A stretch of DNA of 22,682 nucleotides from Candidatus Bipolaricaulota bacterium (GCA_025060555.1 JANXBC010000013.1:1-22682), one strand, 5' to 3'; numbered from the stretch's first letter, positions 7,738-16,149 are shown. The notes: generated by a model not told the origin, from the sequence alone. Numbers and translations: made by a program.

Positions 7738-9510
7738 TTAGTCCCTCCCGCTTGCGCCCCAGGCTACCTTTAAGATCCCTCCACCAATCCTGGCAGCGAT
7801 GGCCAGCAACACAAACACAATGCAGACCATCAGAAAAGCCATGGCTGAAGCAATGCCAAACTCCATGCCACGATGCCAATTAAGGTAAAGGCCAATGGGA
7901 AGGGTCTCCCATCCTCCTCGGTATAGGAAGATAGCCGTGGATATCTCTTGAAAGGCCATGATGAAGAACATGATCACACCCACGAATATGCCTTTGAGGA
8001 GGAGCGGGACCGAGATAGTCGCGAAAGTCCGAAATTTTCCAGCTCCAGCTACCTCTGCTGCCTCCTCAAGGGAAGGGTCTAGCTGTTGGTACGCGGCGTA
8101 GGCCATGCGCAAGAAATAGGGCAGTCTTCGTACAAAAAGGGCTAGTGGCATGATGATCCAATGCGTGGCCAATGGTATGCCGTGACCATACCAAAATGCT
8201 CGTAAGAAAGCGACGCCCACAGCTACCCCAGGAAACACGAGCATGAGGGAATTTACGAACTCCAAACCCGCCCGGCCGGGGGCGTTGGTGCGGGCGAGCA
8301 AATAAGCTACAAGAAGCCCAAAGGACACCCCCATGAGGAGGGCCACGCCCGTGAAGCGGAAGGAGTTATAGATGAGCATCCCTGCTTCCGCGAAGATGAG
8401 ACGAAAGTTCTCAAGAGTCCAATACCGGGGAAATGGGGTAAGCACCCATCTTCTGGAAAAACCAGACAGGGCGAGCACAACGGGGATGATGAGGATGATC
8501 GCAGAGATGAAGAAGACGTACAAATACGAGAGCATGCGCACCGCGAACGTGGGCTTGATCGTTCTGCCACCAAGGAGCGTACCTTTGGACAGGCCAGTAT
8601 ACCGTTTTCTTTCCACCCATGTCTTCAAAAGGAGGAAAGCTCCAACACAAACGGCAGAAGCCATGACCACGGACACAATTCCCATATATCTTCGGGTTAC
8701 ATCGGTGAAGTGATATGCGATATTGATGTAAGCTGTAGTGGGCAACAAATCCGTTACCCCGAAGATCAGCGGGGTAAGCCAGTCTGTAAACGGCCACAAA
8801 AATACCAAAACCGCTCCAGCCAAATAAGAAGGGGTGCTCAAAGGCAAGGTGATCGTAAAGAATCTCCGCACCCCGCTTGCTCCTTCAACCTCAGCGGCTT
8901 CTTCCAATGCCGGGTCAATGCTGGTGTATGCGGCCATCAGGCTTAGAACCATGAAGGGGAGAAGGTGCAAAGACTGCATGATGACAAGCCCGGGGAATCC
9001 CAAAAGGTTCAACGGTTTACTGATTAGTCCCCATTGCATAAGGAGGAGGTTAAAAGTGCCAAACCGACCGAAGAACACAACCCAGGCAAATGCCCCCGCA
9101 TAGGCGGGAAGCACGATGGGCAAGAGGGTCAGCGCCGTGAAGAACGTCATTCCGCGTAATTTGTAGCGCGCAAGAATATAAGCGAGGGGCAAAGCCAAAA
9201 CGGTTGTGGTAAGGAGTACAAGGGCGGAGAGAAGGCATGTGCGGACGAAGGTGTTGAAATAATAGAGATCAGAAAAAAAGGCTTTGTAGTTTTGAAATCC
9301 AAGCCGCCCTGTGCTTGCTACCCGGAAACTATCGATGACTAAAAGCGAGACTGGGTAGACAATGAAGAACAAGATCACGAGCCAAGCGAAAGCGGAGAGC
9401 GTGAGCTCGGGACGTAAGGCCCTTTCCCAACGTGGAAAACGCAGGCGGGCCCAAAGCCCGCCTGCGTCCTTGTTCCGTTTTTGCCGCAATAGCATGGGTG
9501 CTGGGACCAC
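7738..9510 (-). CDS. ABC importer permease, two fused transmembrane units (FbpB/AfuB type)
   Basis: This 590-residue membrane protein contains two copies of the binding-protein-dependent transport fold. Each half has about six hydrophobic segments and an EAA coupling loop: EEAAEVEGASGVRRFFTITL in the first half and EEAAEVAGAGKFRTFATISV in the second. Such fused permeases are typical of ferric-iron and hexose-phosphate (AfuB) importers and some aminoethylphosphonate or polyamine systems. A basic N-terminus (LLRQKRNK, then RLRFPRWERAL) precedes the first membrane segment. The start is GTG at 9510, sharing one base with the TAG stop of the binding-protein gene; an ATG five codons further in (9495) is an alternative. 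The ATPase gene follows after 2 bases. The gene appears undamaged, unlike the genes at the far end of the operon. Confidence 0.94.
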   Translation of the reverse strand: MVPAPMLLRQKRNKDAGGLWARLRFPRWERALRPELTLSAFAWLVILFFIVYPVSLLVIDSFRVASTGRLGFQNYKAFFSDLYYFNTFVRTCLLSALVLLTTTVLALPLAYILARYKLRGMTFFTALTLLPIVLPAYAGAFAWVVFFGRFGTFNLLLMQWGLISKPLNLLGFPGLVIMQSLHLLPFMVLSLMAAYTSIDPALEEAAEVEGASGVRRFFTITLPLSTPSYLAGAVLVFLWPFTDWLTPLIFGVTDLLPTTAYINIAYHFTDVTRRYMGIVSVVMASAVCVGAFLLLKTWVERKRYTGLSKGTLLGGRTIKPTFAVRMLSYLYVFFISAIILIIPVVLALSGFSRRWVLTPFPRYWTLENFRLIFAEAGMLIYNSFRFTGVALLMGVSFGLLVAYLLARTNAPGRAGLEFVNSLMLVFPGVAVGVAFLRAFWYGHGIPLATHWIIMPLALFVRRLPYFLRMAYAAYQQLDPSLEEAAEVAGAGKFRTFATISVPLLLKGIFVGVIMFFIMAFQEISTAIFLYRGGWETLPIGLYLNWHRGMEFGIASAMAFLMVCIVFVLLAIAARIGGGILKVAWGASGRD

Positions 9511-10780
9511 TACTTAAGAGCTGCCCGCGCCTTCTCCGCTGTAGCCCTGGCCTCGGCTAAGTTCCCCTCCCCAAACAACGCACGGGCTTGGGCAACGAGC
9601 GCGAGGGCCTCAGACACATCCCGGCTGTTGGCCACACGCTTGATCTCAGCTTCAACCTGTTCAATCTGGGTAAGGGTGTTCTTGAGTTCGTCCCACTTGC
9701 GGTAAATTTCTTCCTCGAAGTACTTGTTTACAAAGTCCCACCGCGACTCGGCGAGAGCCAAATCGTAATTGAGAAGCTCGAGCTCAAGCTGCCAGAAATT
9801 GTCCTTTCCTCCCAGGGCATTTATAGCGTGGTTGGCCATGGTGATGCCCTCCGCGGCCCACGCACTAAGGGAGATGTCGCTTCTTGCTGGGAAGTAGCCA
9901 CCCATCAGCACGTATTTTTGCCCCTCTTCGCTATACAGCCAATCTAGGAAGATCTTAGCGTTTTTCTCATTGGGAGCGTTTTTTAGTAGCGCGGCCGATT
10001 CCGGAACAAGGATGGTGACGTTTGGTACCAAGTTACCCACCGGGTAGCCGTCCCGGCGGGCCACCATGGCATTCATTTGGGGCTGAGCTATGCCAATGGG
10101 ATACTCGCCGCGCGTAACCATGTGTGTTGTATCCGTGCTCCCCGTTGTCCACCGCCCGACTTGCGCGCCGAGGTAGCGCAGATAGGCCCAACCATCCTTT
10201 TCCCCGTAATACTGAAGGATGATCTCGCACACTTCATGCATGGTTCCCGAGGCATAGGGCAAGCACATGGCCACTAAGCCGCGATAGCGTGGATCAAGGA
10301 GATCCTCCCACGTTTGCGGGACCGGCAGGTTGAACATGTTGAGAACGGGCTCGTTGTACATGTTGGACACAAGCCAGGGGGCGAAGGCTGACCAGTATCC
10401 ATCGGGGTCTTTCACCATCATGCCGTGCCACTCCGCGGGAATAGCCTCCCAATGAGCGTGCTTGTAGGGGACAGTGAGCCCGAGGTTCTGCAGCAATCGA
10501 TGGGCGGGAGCGCCGGAGCCAAGAAACACATCGGCGTCGGGCTGCCCGCCCCACTCGCGCACTTTGTCCACACAAACGGGCCAACCACCCGGCCTGATGA
10601 ACGTGACTTCGATGGGTTCGCCATACGTCCGCAGGTAATAGTCCTTAAACCCCCGCGTTAGGCTTTCCGCAAGTTCCTTATAAATCGGGCCAATCCAAAC
10701 CACTTTTTGCTGGGCTGAGGAAACCACCCCAACCAACGCCAACACCGCTATCCCAATACACCATATATGAACCTCTTCAT
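9510..10780 (-). CDS. ABC importer periplasmic binding protein, with an apparent one-base frameshift in the signal peptide
   Basis: A strong AGGAGGT precedes ATG at 10780, which reads MKRFIYGVLG and then hits TAG. One base over, the frame continues IAVLALVGVVSSAQQ and on to a complete binding protein of the Fe3+/AfuA-like class. Joined, these make a textbook signal peptide, and 1271 bases plus one gives exactly 424 codons, so a single lost base near 10749-10754 explains everything. The frame open further upstream (to 10871) runs through the repressor tail and has no signal peptide. The mature part shows VVWIGPIYKELAESLTRGFK, GGQPDADVFLGSG, SNMYNEPVLNMFNLP, TWEDLLDPRYRGLVA and DWLYSEEGQKYVL. 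The last roughly 55 residues form an unusual charged helical tail (ALALVAQARALFGEGNLAEA). Unless the base is an assembly error, export would fail. Confidence 0.85.
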
Positions 10781-10821
10781 CTCGTGCACCTCCTGTTTTG
10801 ATAAGCTTGGGCGCAAGAAGG

Positions 10822-11661
10822 CTAAACCTTGGCCATCGATTTCTTTCTGTTCTCACCTCCTTTCGGGGCAACCACCAGGGAAATGCCCAGTCTTGTGAGC
10901 TCTTGCGCCACGTTTCTGGGAAGTTCCTCCTCGGTCACAATATAGTTGATATCTCGCAAATCCGCGATTTTTCCGTGGGTGACAACGCCGAATTTGCTAT
11001 GGTCTGCCACAATGACAACCTTTTGGGCGTGCTGGATTATGTTCGCTGCTGTTTCGGCCTCTTCCAAGGAGGGTATGGTCACCCCGTGTTCTAGGGAAAT
11101 TCCGTTAGCGCCGAAAAAGGCGATATCAAAATACACTCCCTCGATGCTGCGATGGGCGAGGCTTCCCACCATGGCATAAGAGATCCCACGGAGACGTCCG
11201 CCGATCACGTAGACCTCGATGCCCGGTATCTCCGCGAGCTCCACAGCATGGGTCAGGGCATTTGTGAACACGCGGATGTTAGGCATGGGTTTCTCCTTGA
11301 GTGCCCGAACGATTTCTATGGTGGTAGTGCCGTTCCCAATGAACACAGCCATGCCTTCTTCGATGAGCTCTGCGGCCTTGCGGCCGATGCGACGTTTCTC
11401 TTCCAAGTTGCGCGTGGCTTTCTCATAATAGGAAGGCTCCGCAGCAATGGGCTCTTTGACCACTGCCCCGCCGTGGACTTTCTCAATCAACCCTTTCCTC
11501 GCCAGGGCAGCGAGGTCGTTGCGGATGGTCATAGGGGAGACGGAAAAAGAATGAGCAAGCTCAATAGTACGGGCTGCGCCGCGGCGCCGCAGCTCCTCAA
11601 GAATGTGACGACGCCGCAATTCTGTTAGCTCTTTTTTGCCATTTCTTGCCATTAATTGCAT
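10822..11661 (-). CDS. DeoR/GlpR-family transcriptional repressor
   Basis: The 279-residue protein has an N-terminal winged helix (RRRHILEELRRRGAARTIEL then SVSPMTIRNDLAALARKGLI and EKVHGGAVV), the DeoR signature. It is followed by a sugar-phosphate-sensing DeoRC domain (AVFIGNGTTTIEIVRALKEK, VFTNALTHAVELA, VYVIGGRLRG, VVIVADHSKFG). DeoR proteins usually bind phosphorylated sugars or glycerol-3-phosphate and repress the linked operon, which fits its place as first gene of this operon. The start may be ATG 11661 or ATG 11652; neither has a Shine-Dalgarno, and the predicted promoter lies so close that the message may be nearly leaderless. Near the 3' end the gene contains AAAGGAGGTGAG, a strong Shine-Dalgarno-like stretch without a useful start behind it. 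The C-terminal KGGENRKKSMAKV is poorly conserved in character. Confidence 0.92.
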   Translation of the reverse strand: MQLMARNGKKELTELRRRHILEELRRRGAARTIELAHSFSVSPMTIRNDLAALARKGLIEKVHGGAVVKEPIAAEPSYYEKATRNLEEKRRIGRKAAELIEEGMAVFIGNGTTTIEIVRALKEKPMPNIRVFTNALTHAVELAEIPGIEVYVIGGRLRGISYAMVGSLAHRSIEGVYFDIAFFGANGISLEHGVTIPSLEEAETAANIIQHAQKVVIVADHSKFGVVTHGKIADLRDINYIVTEEELPRNVAQELTRLGISLVVAPKGGENRKKSMAKV

Positions 11662-11664
11662 TTC

Positions 11665-11693
11665 AGTCTAGCATTATCGGTGGATCCCGTCAA
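11665..11693 (-). promoter_or_regulatory. Probable promoter of the repressor-ABC-glp operon
   Basis: On the minus strand TTGACG (11693-11688) is followed after 17 bases by TAGACT (11670-11665), a sigma-70-like pair. The -10 ends only three bases before ATG 11661 and 12 bases before ATG 11652, so transcription would start at or just before the coding start. The 76-base gap between the repressor and ade would also be the natural place for the repressor's own operator, but I see no clear repeat there. Confidence 0.5.
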
Positions 11694-11737
11694 ATCGGGC
11701 TGGCTGCCTGGCAATTTCTCGGTTAGGCTTCAGCGTT

Positions 11738-13402
11738 GTGAGCGCTGAGCTTCTTTTGCGCCAGGCGAAGATCCTTGACGTATTTTCTGGACAGTTTTTC
11801 TGGGGTGATTTGGCCGTTTCCTCCGGAAAGATCTTGGGGTTCGGGGCCGAAGAAGCGGAGCGCGTAGTAGATTTAGACGGAGCTTTCCTCATCCCTGGCC
11901 TCATCGACGCCCACGTACACATAGAAAGCTCCAAACTCTCTCCACGAGAATTTGCCCAAGCAGTCCTCCCGCATGGCACAACCGCCGTGATCGCCGATCC
12001 CCACGAGATCGCCAATGTGCTTGGACTTTTAGGAATCCATTGGATGATCGAGGCCACACGGTCTCTTCCTTTGCGCGTATTCTTCATGGCACCTTCCTGC
12101 ATTCCGGCAAGCCCTTTGGAGACCCCCGGCGCGGTCTTGGGCCCAAAGGAAATCCAGGAAGTCCTGGGCTGGGAACGCATGATCGGTCTTGGCGAAGTGA
12201 TGAATTTTCCCGGTGTAATTGCGGGTGAACCCGGGATCTTGGCAAAGATGGAGGCGGCCAGAGGGAAGCCCATCGATGGGCACGCGCCAGGGCTCCTCGG
12301 GGCGGAACTTTGGTCCTACGTTCGCGCTGGGCCGAAGACTGACCACGAGTGCACCACCCTTATTGAAGCCCAAGAGAAATTGCGCGCTGGCATGCACATC
12401 CTCATCCGGGAGGGAACGACGGCGCGAAACCTCGGAGCTTTGATCTCGGTCCTTACGCCTTGTTCCGCACCATTTGTGCATTTTTGCACCGACGACCGCG
12501 AGCCCGAGACCCTCGTTTCCGAAGGGCACATGGACGATCTCGTGCGTAAGGCAGTCGGTCACGGCATTCCACCCGCGGTGGCCATTGCCTCAGCCACCAT
12601 CCATACGGCCCGTGCCTACGGCCTCCCCGGCCTTGGCGCCCTTGCCCCCGGCTACCACGCCGATTTCCTCGTGGTTTCCGACCTCAAAACCTTTCATGTT
12701 GAGGAAGTTTACGTGGCGGGGAAGCGCGTGGCCGAGAGGGGCAAGTGTACGGCTGACCTTCCTCCTCTCGCCTCACCCCCCCGCTCCCCTATGAGCGTAA
12801 ATTTGGAAAAAATCTCTTTCCGCATTCCTGCCCAAGAGGGGCTAGCGCGCGTCATCCGCGTGATCCCAAACGAGGTGATTACGGAAGAGGTCCTTCTTCA
12901 GCCGAAAGTGGCGGGCGAGGAAGTTGTGGCCGACTTAGAGCGTGACGTGCTGAAGATCGCTGTAGTGGAGCGACACCGCGGTACGGGAAACGTGGGGTTG
13001 GGGCTAGTGCAAGGGTTCGGGTTGAAAGCGGGGGCCCTCGCTTCCACTGTGGCCCATGACTCCCACCATATCGTGGTGATAGGCGTCAATGACGAGGATA
13101 TGAGGGCCGCGGTGGCAGAGCTTGCGCGCTTGGGCGGGGGGCAGGTTGTGGTGCGGAACGAAAAAATCCTCGCGTCCCTCCCCCTTCCCATCGCTGGGCT
13201 CATGTCGGACCGGCCGCTTTTCGAAGTACACCAGCTCTCCCAAGAGCTCCGCCAAGCCGCACACAGCCTGGGCTCACCTCTCTTTGACCCCTTCATGACC
13301 CTTTCCTTCCTGGCCCTTCCGGTGATCCCTGCGCTGAAGATCACGGATCTTGGCCTTGTGGACGTGCGCCGGTTTACAATTGTCCCCCTATTTACAGGAT
13401 GA
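11738..13402 (+). CDS. ade: Adenine deaminase
   Basis: The 554-residue protein matches the two-domain adenine deaminases in length and motifs. Adenine is converted to hypoxanthine and ammonia in purine salvage, in the cytoplasm. The amidohydrolase domain shows GLIDAHVHIESS (His59 and His61 as metal ligands), HGTTAVIADPHEIANVLG (Asp88, His90, Glu91), APSCIPASPLET, GLGEVMNFPGVI, DGHAPGL and the late catalytic Asp region FCTDDREPETL, followed by ALAPGYHADFLVV. The C-terminal Ade domain has RHRGTGNVGLGLVQGFGLKA and STVAHDSHHIVVIGVND. The start is GTG at 11738 with a poor ribosome site, and the gene diverges from the repressor operon. Its TGA overlaps the next ATG (ATGA), so it heads an operon with mscS and pckA. 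No damage is visible. Confidence 0.95.
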   Translation: MSAELLLRQAKILDVFSGQFFWGDLAVSSGKILGFGAEEAERVVDLDGAFLIPGLIDAHVHIESSKLSPREFAQAVLPHGTTAVIADPHEIANVLGLLGIHWMIEATRSLPLRVFFMAPSCIPASPLETPGAVLGPKEIQEVLGWERMIGLGEVMNFPGVIAGEPGILAKMEAARGKPIDGHAPGLLGAELWSYVRAGPKTDHECTTLIEAQEKLRAGMHILIREGTTARNLGALISVLTPCSAPFVHFCTDDREPETLVSEGHMDDLVRKAVGHGIPPAVAIASATIHTARAYGLPGLGALAPGYHADFLVVSDLKTFHVEEVYVAGKRVAERGKCTADLPPLASPPRSPMSVNLEKISFRIPAQEGLARVIRVIPNEVITEEVLLQPKVAGEEVVADLERDVLKIAVVERHRGTGNVGLGLVQGFGLKAGALASTVAHDSHHIVVIGVNDEDMRAAVAELARLGGGQVVVRNEKILASLPLPIAGLMSDRPLFEVHQLSQELRQAAHSLGSPLFDPFMTLSFLALPVIPALKITDLGLVDVRRFTIVPLFTG

Positions 13403-14457
13403 ACACCGAATTCTTAGGTCGCATTTTTGCCGATAACCCAGTTTGGATGTGGTTTTTGGCTCTCGGCATTTTCGTGGGAGTCCTTAGCTTCTTCCTCGTC
13501 TTGCGCACGTTTTTCACGCGTTTTTTTGAACGCCGTTATAGACGCACAGGCAAACCTTGGGCGGAACGCGGTGCGGAGCTAGCCAAACGCACCACCTTCC
13601 TTTTCCTCCTCATGGTCGCCATTTTTGCTGGCTCCCTTTCCCTCAAGCTCCCTCCGGAAGCGAGCCGGGTCATCCGCGCCCTGATCGTCACCTTGTTTTT
13701 AGGGCAGCTTGGCTTATGGGGAAGCCGTCTGGCCACGCTTTGGGTGACGCGATTGGCGAGCAAGCGGCGCGCGGAGGGGGATACAGCCGCGGCCACAACC
13801 TTGTCCTCCTTGGGACTCCTCATCCGCGTCGCCATTTGGGCTATCGTCGTTTTGCTTGTTTTGCAAAACCTCGGGGTAAATGTGACCGCACTGGCCGCGG
13901 GCGTGGGTATCGCGGGGATTGCCATCGCCTTTGCTGCCCAAAGCATCTTGGCGGACCTTTTCTCGTTCTTGGCCATCGTGGTGGACAAACCCTTCCTGGT
14001 GGGGGATTTCATCGTGGCTGGTCAGGTGGAAGGCACCGTGGAACGAATCGGCATCAAGACCACACGCATCCGTAGCCTCACAGGTGAGGAAGTCGTGGTC
14101 TCCAACTCCGAGCTCCTCAAGGGCTGGATTCATGACTATACGAAGATGAATGAACGCCGCGTTGTGTTCCATTTCGCTGTGGACTATCAAACACCTCCGG
14201 AAAAGCTGGCGAGCATCCCAAACATCGTGCGCCAGGTCATTGAGGCCACACCAAACGTGCGGTTTGATCGCGCGCACTTCAAAGAATACGGGGAGTTTGG
14301 GCTCCTCTTTGAGGTCGTGTATTTCGTGCTCACCCCGAGCTATCGGGACTATATGGATGCCCAGCAAGCCATAAATTTGGGTGTTCACAAGCGATTCACC
14401 GAGGAGGGGATAAGATTTGCCCTCCCTGTCCGGCGGGTGGTGTTAGAGAGAGGCTGA
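13399..14457 (+). CDS. mscS: MscS-family mechanosensitive channel
   Basis: The 352-residue protein has about four hydrophobic segments near residues 13-35, 65-82, 90-110 and 134-160. The pore-lining and cytoplasmic region is classical: ALAAGVGIAGIAIAFAAQSI is the Gly/Ala-rich TM3 pore helix, followed by LADLFSFLAIVVDKPFLVGD and the beta domain IKTTRIRSLTGEEVVVSNSE. A C-terminal alpha/beta domain ends in FALPVRRVVLERG. These channels open under membrane tension and release osmolytes in hypo-osmotic shock. The gene starts inside the stop of ade (ATGA), and the PEP carboxykinase gene begins 5 bases after its stop, so all three are probably co-transcribed. The functional link to adenine deaminase and gluconeogenesis is not evident. 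Two extra N-terminal helices compared with E. coli MscS are common in the wider family. Confidence 0.93.
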   Translation: MNTEFLGRIFADNPVWMWFLALGIFVGVLSFFLVLRTFFTRFFERRYRRTGKPWAERGAELAKRTTFLFLLMVAIFAGSLSLKLPPEASRVIRALIVTLFLGQLGLWGSRLATLWVTRLASKRRAEGDTAAATTLSSLGLLIRVAIWAIVVLLVLQNLGVNVTALAAGVGIAGIAIAFAAQSILADLFSFLAIVVDKPFLVGDFIVAGQVEGTVERIGIKTTRIRSLTGEEVVVSNSELLKGWIHDYTKMNERRVVFHFAVDYQTPPEKLASIPNIVRQVIEATPNVRFDRAHFKEYGEFGLLFEVVYFVLTPSYRDYMDAQQAINLGVHKRFTEEGIRFALPVRRVVLERG

Positions 14458-14462
14458 GAAAT

Positions 14463-16100
14463 ATGGGGGAACTACTAATGCGGGCCATAGAAAACCATAA
14501 AGATGTGTGGGCAAACCCATCTAGGCGGGAACTCATCGAAGAGGTGATCAGGCGGCGGGAGGCTTTGGTGAGCCGCTCCGGTGCTCTGGCCACCTGGACC
14601 CCGCCCGAGTCCACAGGAAGGCGGCCCCAGGACACCTACATCGTGGATCGGCCGGAAATACACGATAAGGTGGATTGGCGTTCCCCTTATTGTATTCCTA
14701 TGCCCGCGGAGACGTTCGAAATGATTGTCGAGGATGCCCTCCTAGCTTTGCGGAAGAAGCCCAGACTTTACCTGACTGAGCGCGCGTTGGGTGCAAATAG
14801 CCGCTACGCCCTCATGGTTTATACCGTAACCGATCACGCCCTTACTGCACTTTTTACGGACAACATGTTCCGCCCCATTCCACCCGACATCCATTGTTCA
14901 CACCTGGGCCCAAGACCTTTCACGATCCTCGTTCTCCCCCATGATAAGCTCGATACGCAAAAGTATGAAGGCCGTTTGCGCGTAGACCCCGAGAAAAAGC
15001 GCACCTCTGACATCGCTATCGTGATGGATTTCGTAGAGCGGGTGGGTATTGTGTATGGTTCTGCTTATCTGGGTTCGGTGAAGAAACTCATGTTTACTGT
15101 GATGAATTTCCTCCTCCCCGACCTCGGTGTTCTTCCCATCCATGGTGCGGCTAACGTTGGGGGCACTTGCGATTGTGCTCTTTTTCTTGGCCTCTCTGGC
15201 ACAGGAAAAACCTCCCTCTCCACTGACCCGGAAAGGGTGCTCATCGGCGATGATGAACATGGGTGGTGCGAAGAGGGGATCTTCAACTTCGAGTGGGGAT
15301 GCTACGCAAAAATGATCGATATCGATCCGGAAAAGGAGCCGGACATTTATTGGGCAGTGATGCACGAGGCTGACCCGCTTGAGCACGGGGCCATTGTGGA
15401 GAACGCCATGATTTATCCTGACGGTAGTTTCGATTTCCATGATCGCCGCCTCACCGAGAATTCCCGCGCTTCCTATCCTCTCTCTTTTTTGCGCAACGCC
15501 GATCCACGCGGGTTGGCCGGCCATCCCAAAGTCATGTTCTTCTTGGCTGCGGATGCCCACGGTGTCCTTCCGCCCATTGCCCGACTGGAGCCAGAGCAGG
15601 CGATGTTTTGGTTCCTCATGGGCTATACCTCCCGGCTTGCCGGGACGGAGATCGGGGTGATCGAGCCTCGCTCCACCTTTTCCCGGTTCTTCGGGGCCCC
15701 GTTCATGCCCCGTGTTCCCCGGGATTACATTGTTCTTTTGGAAGAGAACCTCCGGCGATATGGAACGAAGGTGTACTTGGTGAACACGGGTTGGACCGGC
15801 GGCCCCTACGGTGAAGGGCGAAGGATTGACATCCGCCTCACCCGCCGCATGATAAAGGCAGCCCTTCTTGGAGAGCTTGAGCGCGTTGATTACTGGGAAG
15901 ACGAGCTCTTTCATCTTTGGGTTCCCGCAGAGTGCCCGGGGGTTCCGGGGGAGATCCTCAGGCCGGAAGCGACTTGGCGCGACAAGAATGCGTACAAAGC
16001 GCGCGCGGAGAAGCTCGCCCACGATTTTCAAAGGGAATTCGCCAGGTCCTTTGCCGGCGTAGGAATCCCTAACAAGGTGGCAGCGCAATGCCCGGGATAA
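14463..16100 (+). CDS. pckA: Phosphoenolpyruvate carboxykinase (ATP)
   Basis: The protein has 545 residues, typical of ATP-type PEPCK, which interconverts oxaloacetate plus ATP with PEP, CO2 and ADP. The P-loop is FLGLSGTGKTSLSTDPERVL, followed by the metal motif LIGDDEHGW, FNFEWGCYAK, ENSRASYPLSFL (substrate Arg), GYTSRLAGTE, FFGAPFMPR and the diagnostic VNTGWTGGPYGEG, then CPGVPGEILRP. Some positions differ from better-known enzymes: GRRPQDTYIV where GRSPKDK is usual, and IHGAANVGG where MHCSANVG is usual; the metal His and both Lys residues of SVKKLMF remain. I chose ATG 14463; ATG 14478 is possible since GGGGGAA lies 8 bases before it. It is last in the ade-mscS-pckA operon and is followed by a terminator 7 bases after the stop. 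Confidence 0.95.
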   Translation: MGELLMRAIENHKDVWANPSRRELIEEVIRRREALVSRSGALATWTPPESTGRRPQDTYIVDRPEIHDKVDWRSPYCIPMPAETFEMIVEDALLALRKKPRLYLTERALGANSRYALMVYTVTDHALTALFTDNMFRPIPPDIHCSHLGPRPFTILVLPHDKLDTQKYEGRLRVDPEKKRTSDIAIVMDFVERVGIVYGSAYLGSVKKLMFTVMNFLLPDLGVLPIHGAANVGGTCDCALFLGLSGTGKTSLSTDPERVLIGDDEHGWCEEGIFNFEWGCYAKMIDIDPEKEPDIYWAVMHEADPLEHGAIVENAMIYPDGSFDFHDRRLTENSRASYPLSFLRNADPRGLAGHPKVMFFLAADAHGVLPPIARLEPEQAMFWFLMGYTSRLAGTEIGVIEPRSTFSRFFGAPFMPRVPRDYIVLLEENLRRYGTKVYLVNTGWTGGPYGEGRRIDIRLTRRMIKAALLGELERVDYWEDELFHLWVPAECPGVPGEILRPEATWRDKNAYKARAEKLAHDFQREFARSFAGVGIPNKVAAQCPG

Positions 16101-16106
16101 AAAATA

Positions 16107-16139
16107 CCGCTAGCTTGGGGGCCATAAGCTAGCGGTTTT
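16107..16139. terminator. Bidirectional intrinsic terminator between pckA and the nitroreductase gene
   Basis: A perfect 10-bp stem, CCGCTAGCTT (16107-16116) and AAGCTAGCGG (16126-16135), encloses a 9-base loop and is followed by TTTT on the plus strand. On the minus strand the A-run before the stem reads as a T-rich tail. It sits between the convergent stops at 16100 and 16150 and can serve both genes. Confidence 0.92.
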
Positions 16140-16149
16140 CCCTGCGAAT

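Noticed and set aside
7736..7879. Longer N-terminus for the ABC ATPase
   Set aside because: The 48 extra residues come from the permease coding region in another frame; MSFVEIQDL is the usual start of this family and has GGAGGG before it.
10781..10871. Binding protein starting at 10871
   Set aside because: That frame overlaps the repressor tail, lacks a signal peptide and ignores the much better ATG with AGGAGGT at 10780.
14898..16088. A 396-codon minus-strand open frame opposite pckA
   Set aside because: pckA on the plus strand is full length with every main motif; the antisense frame has no recognisable domain and no ribosome site.
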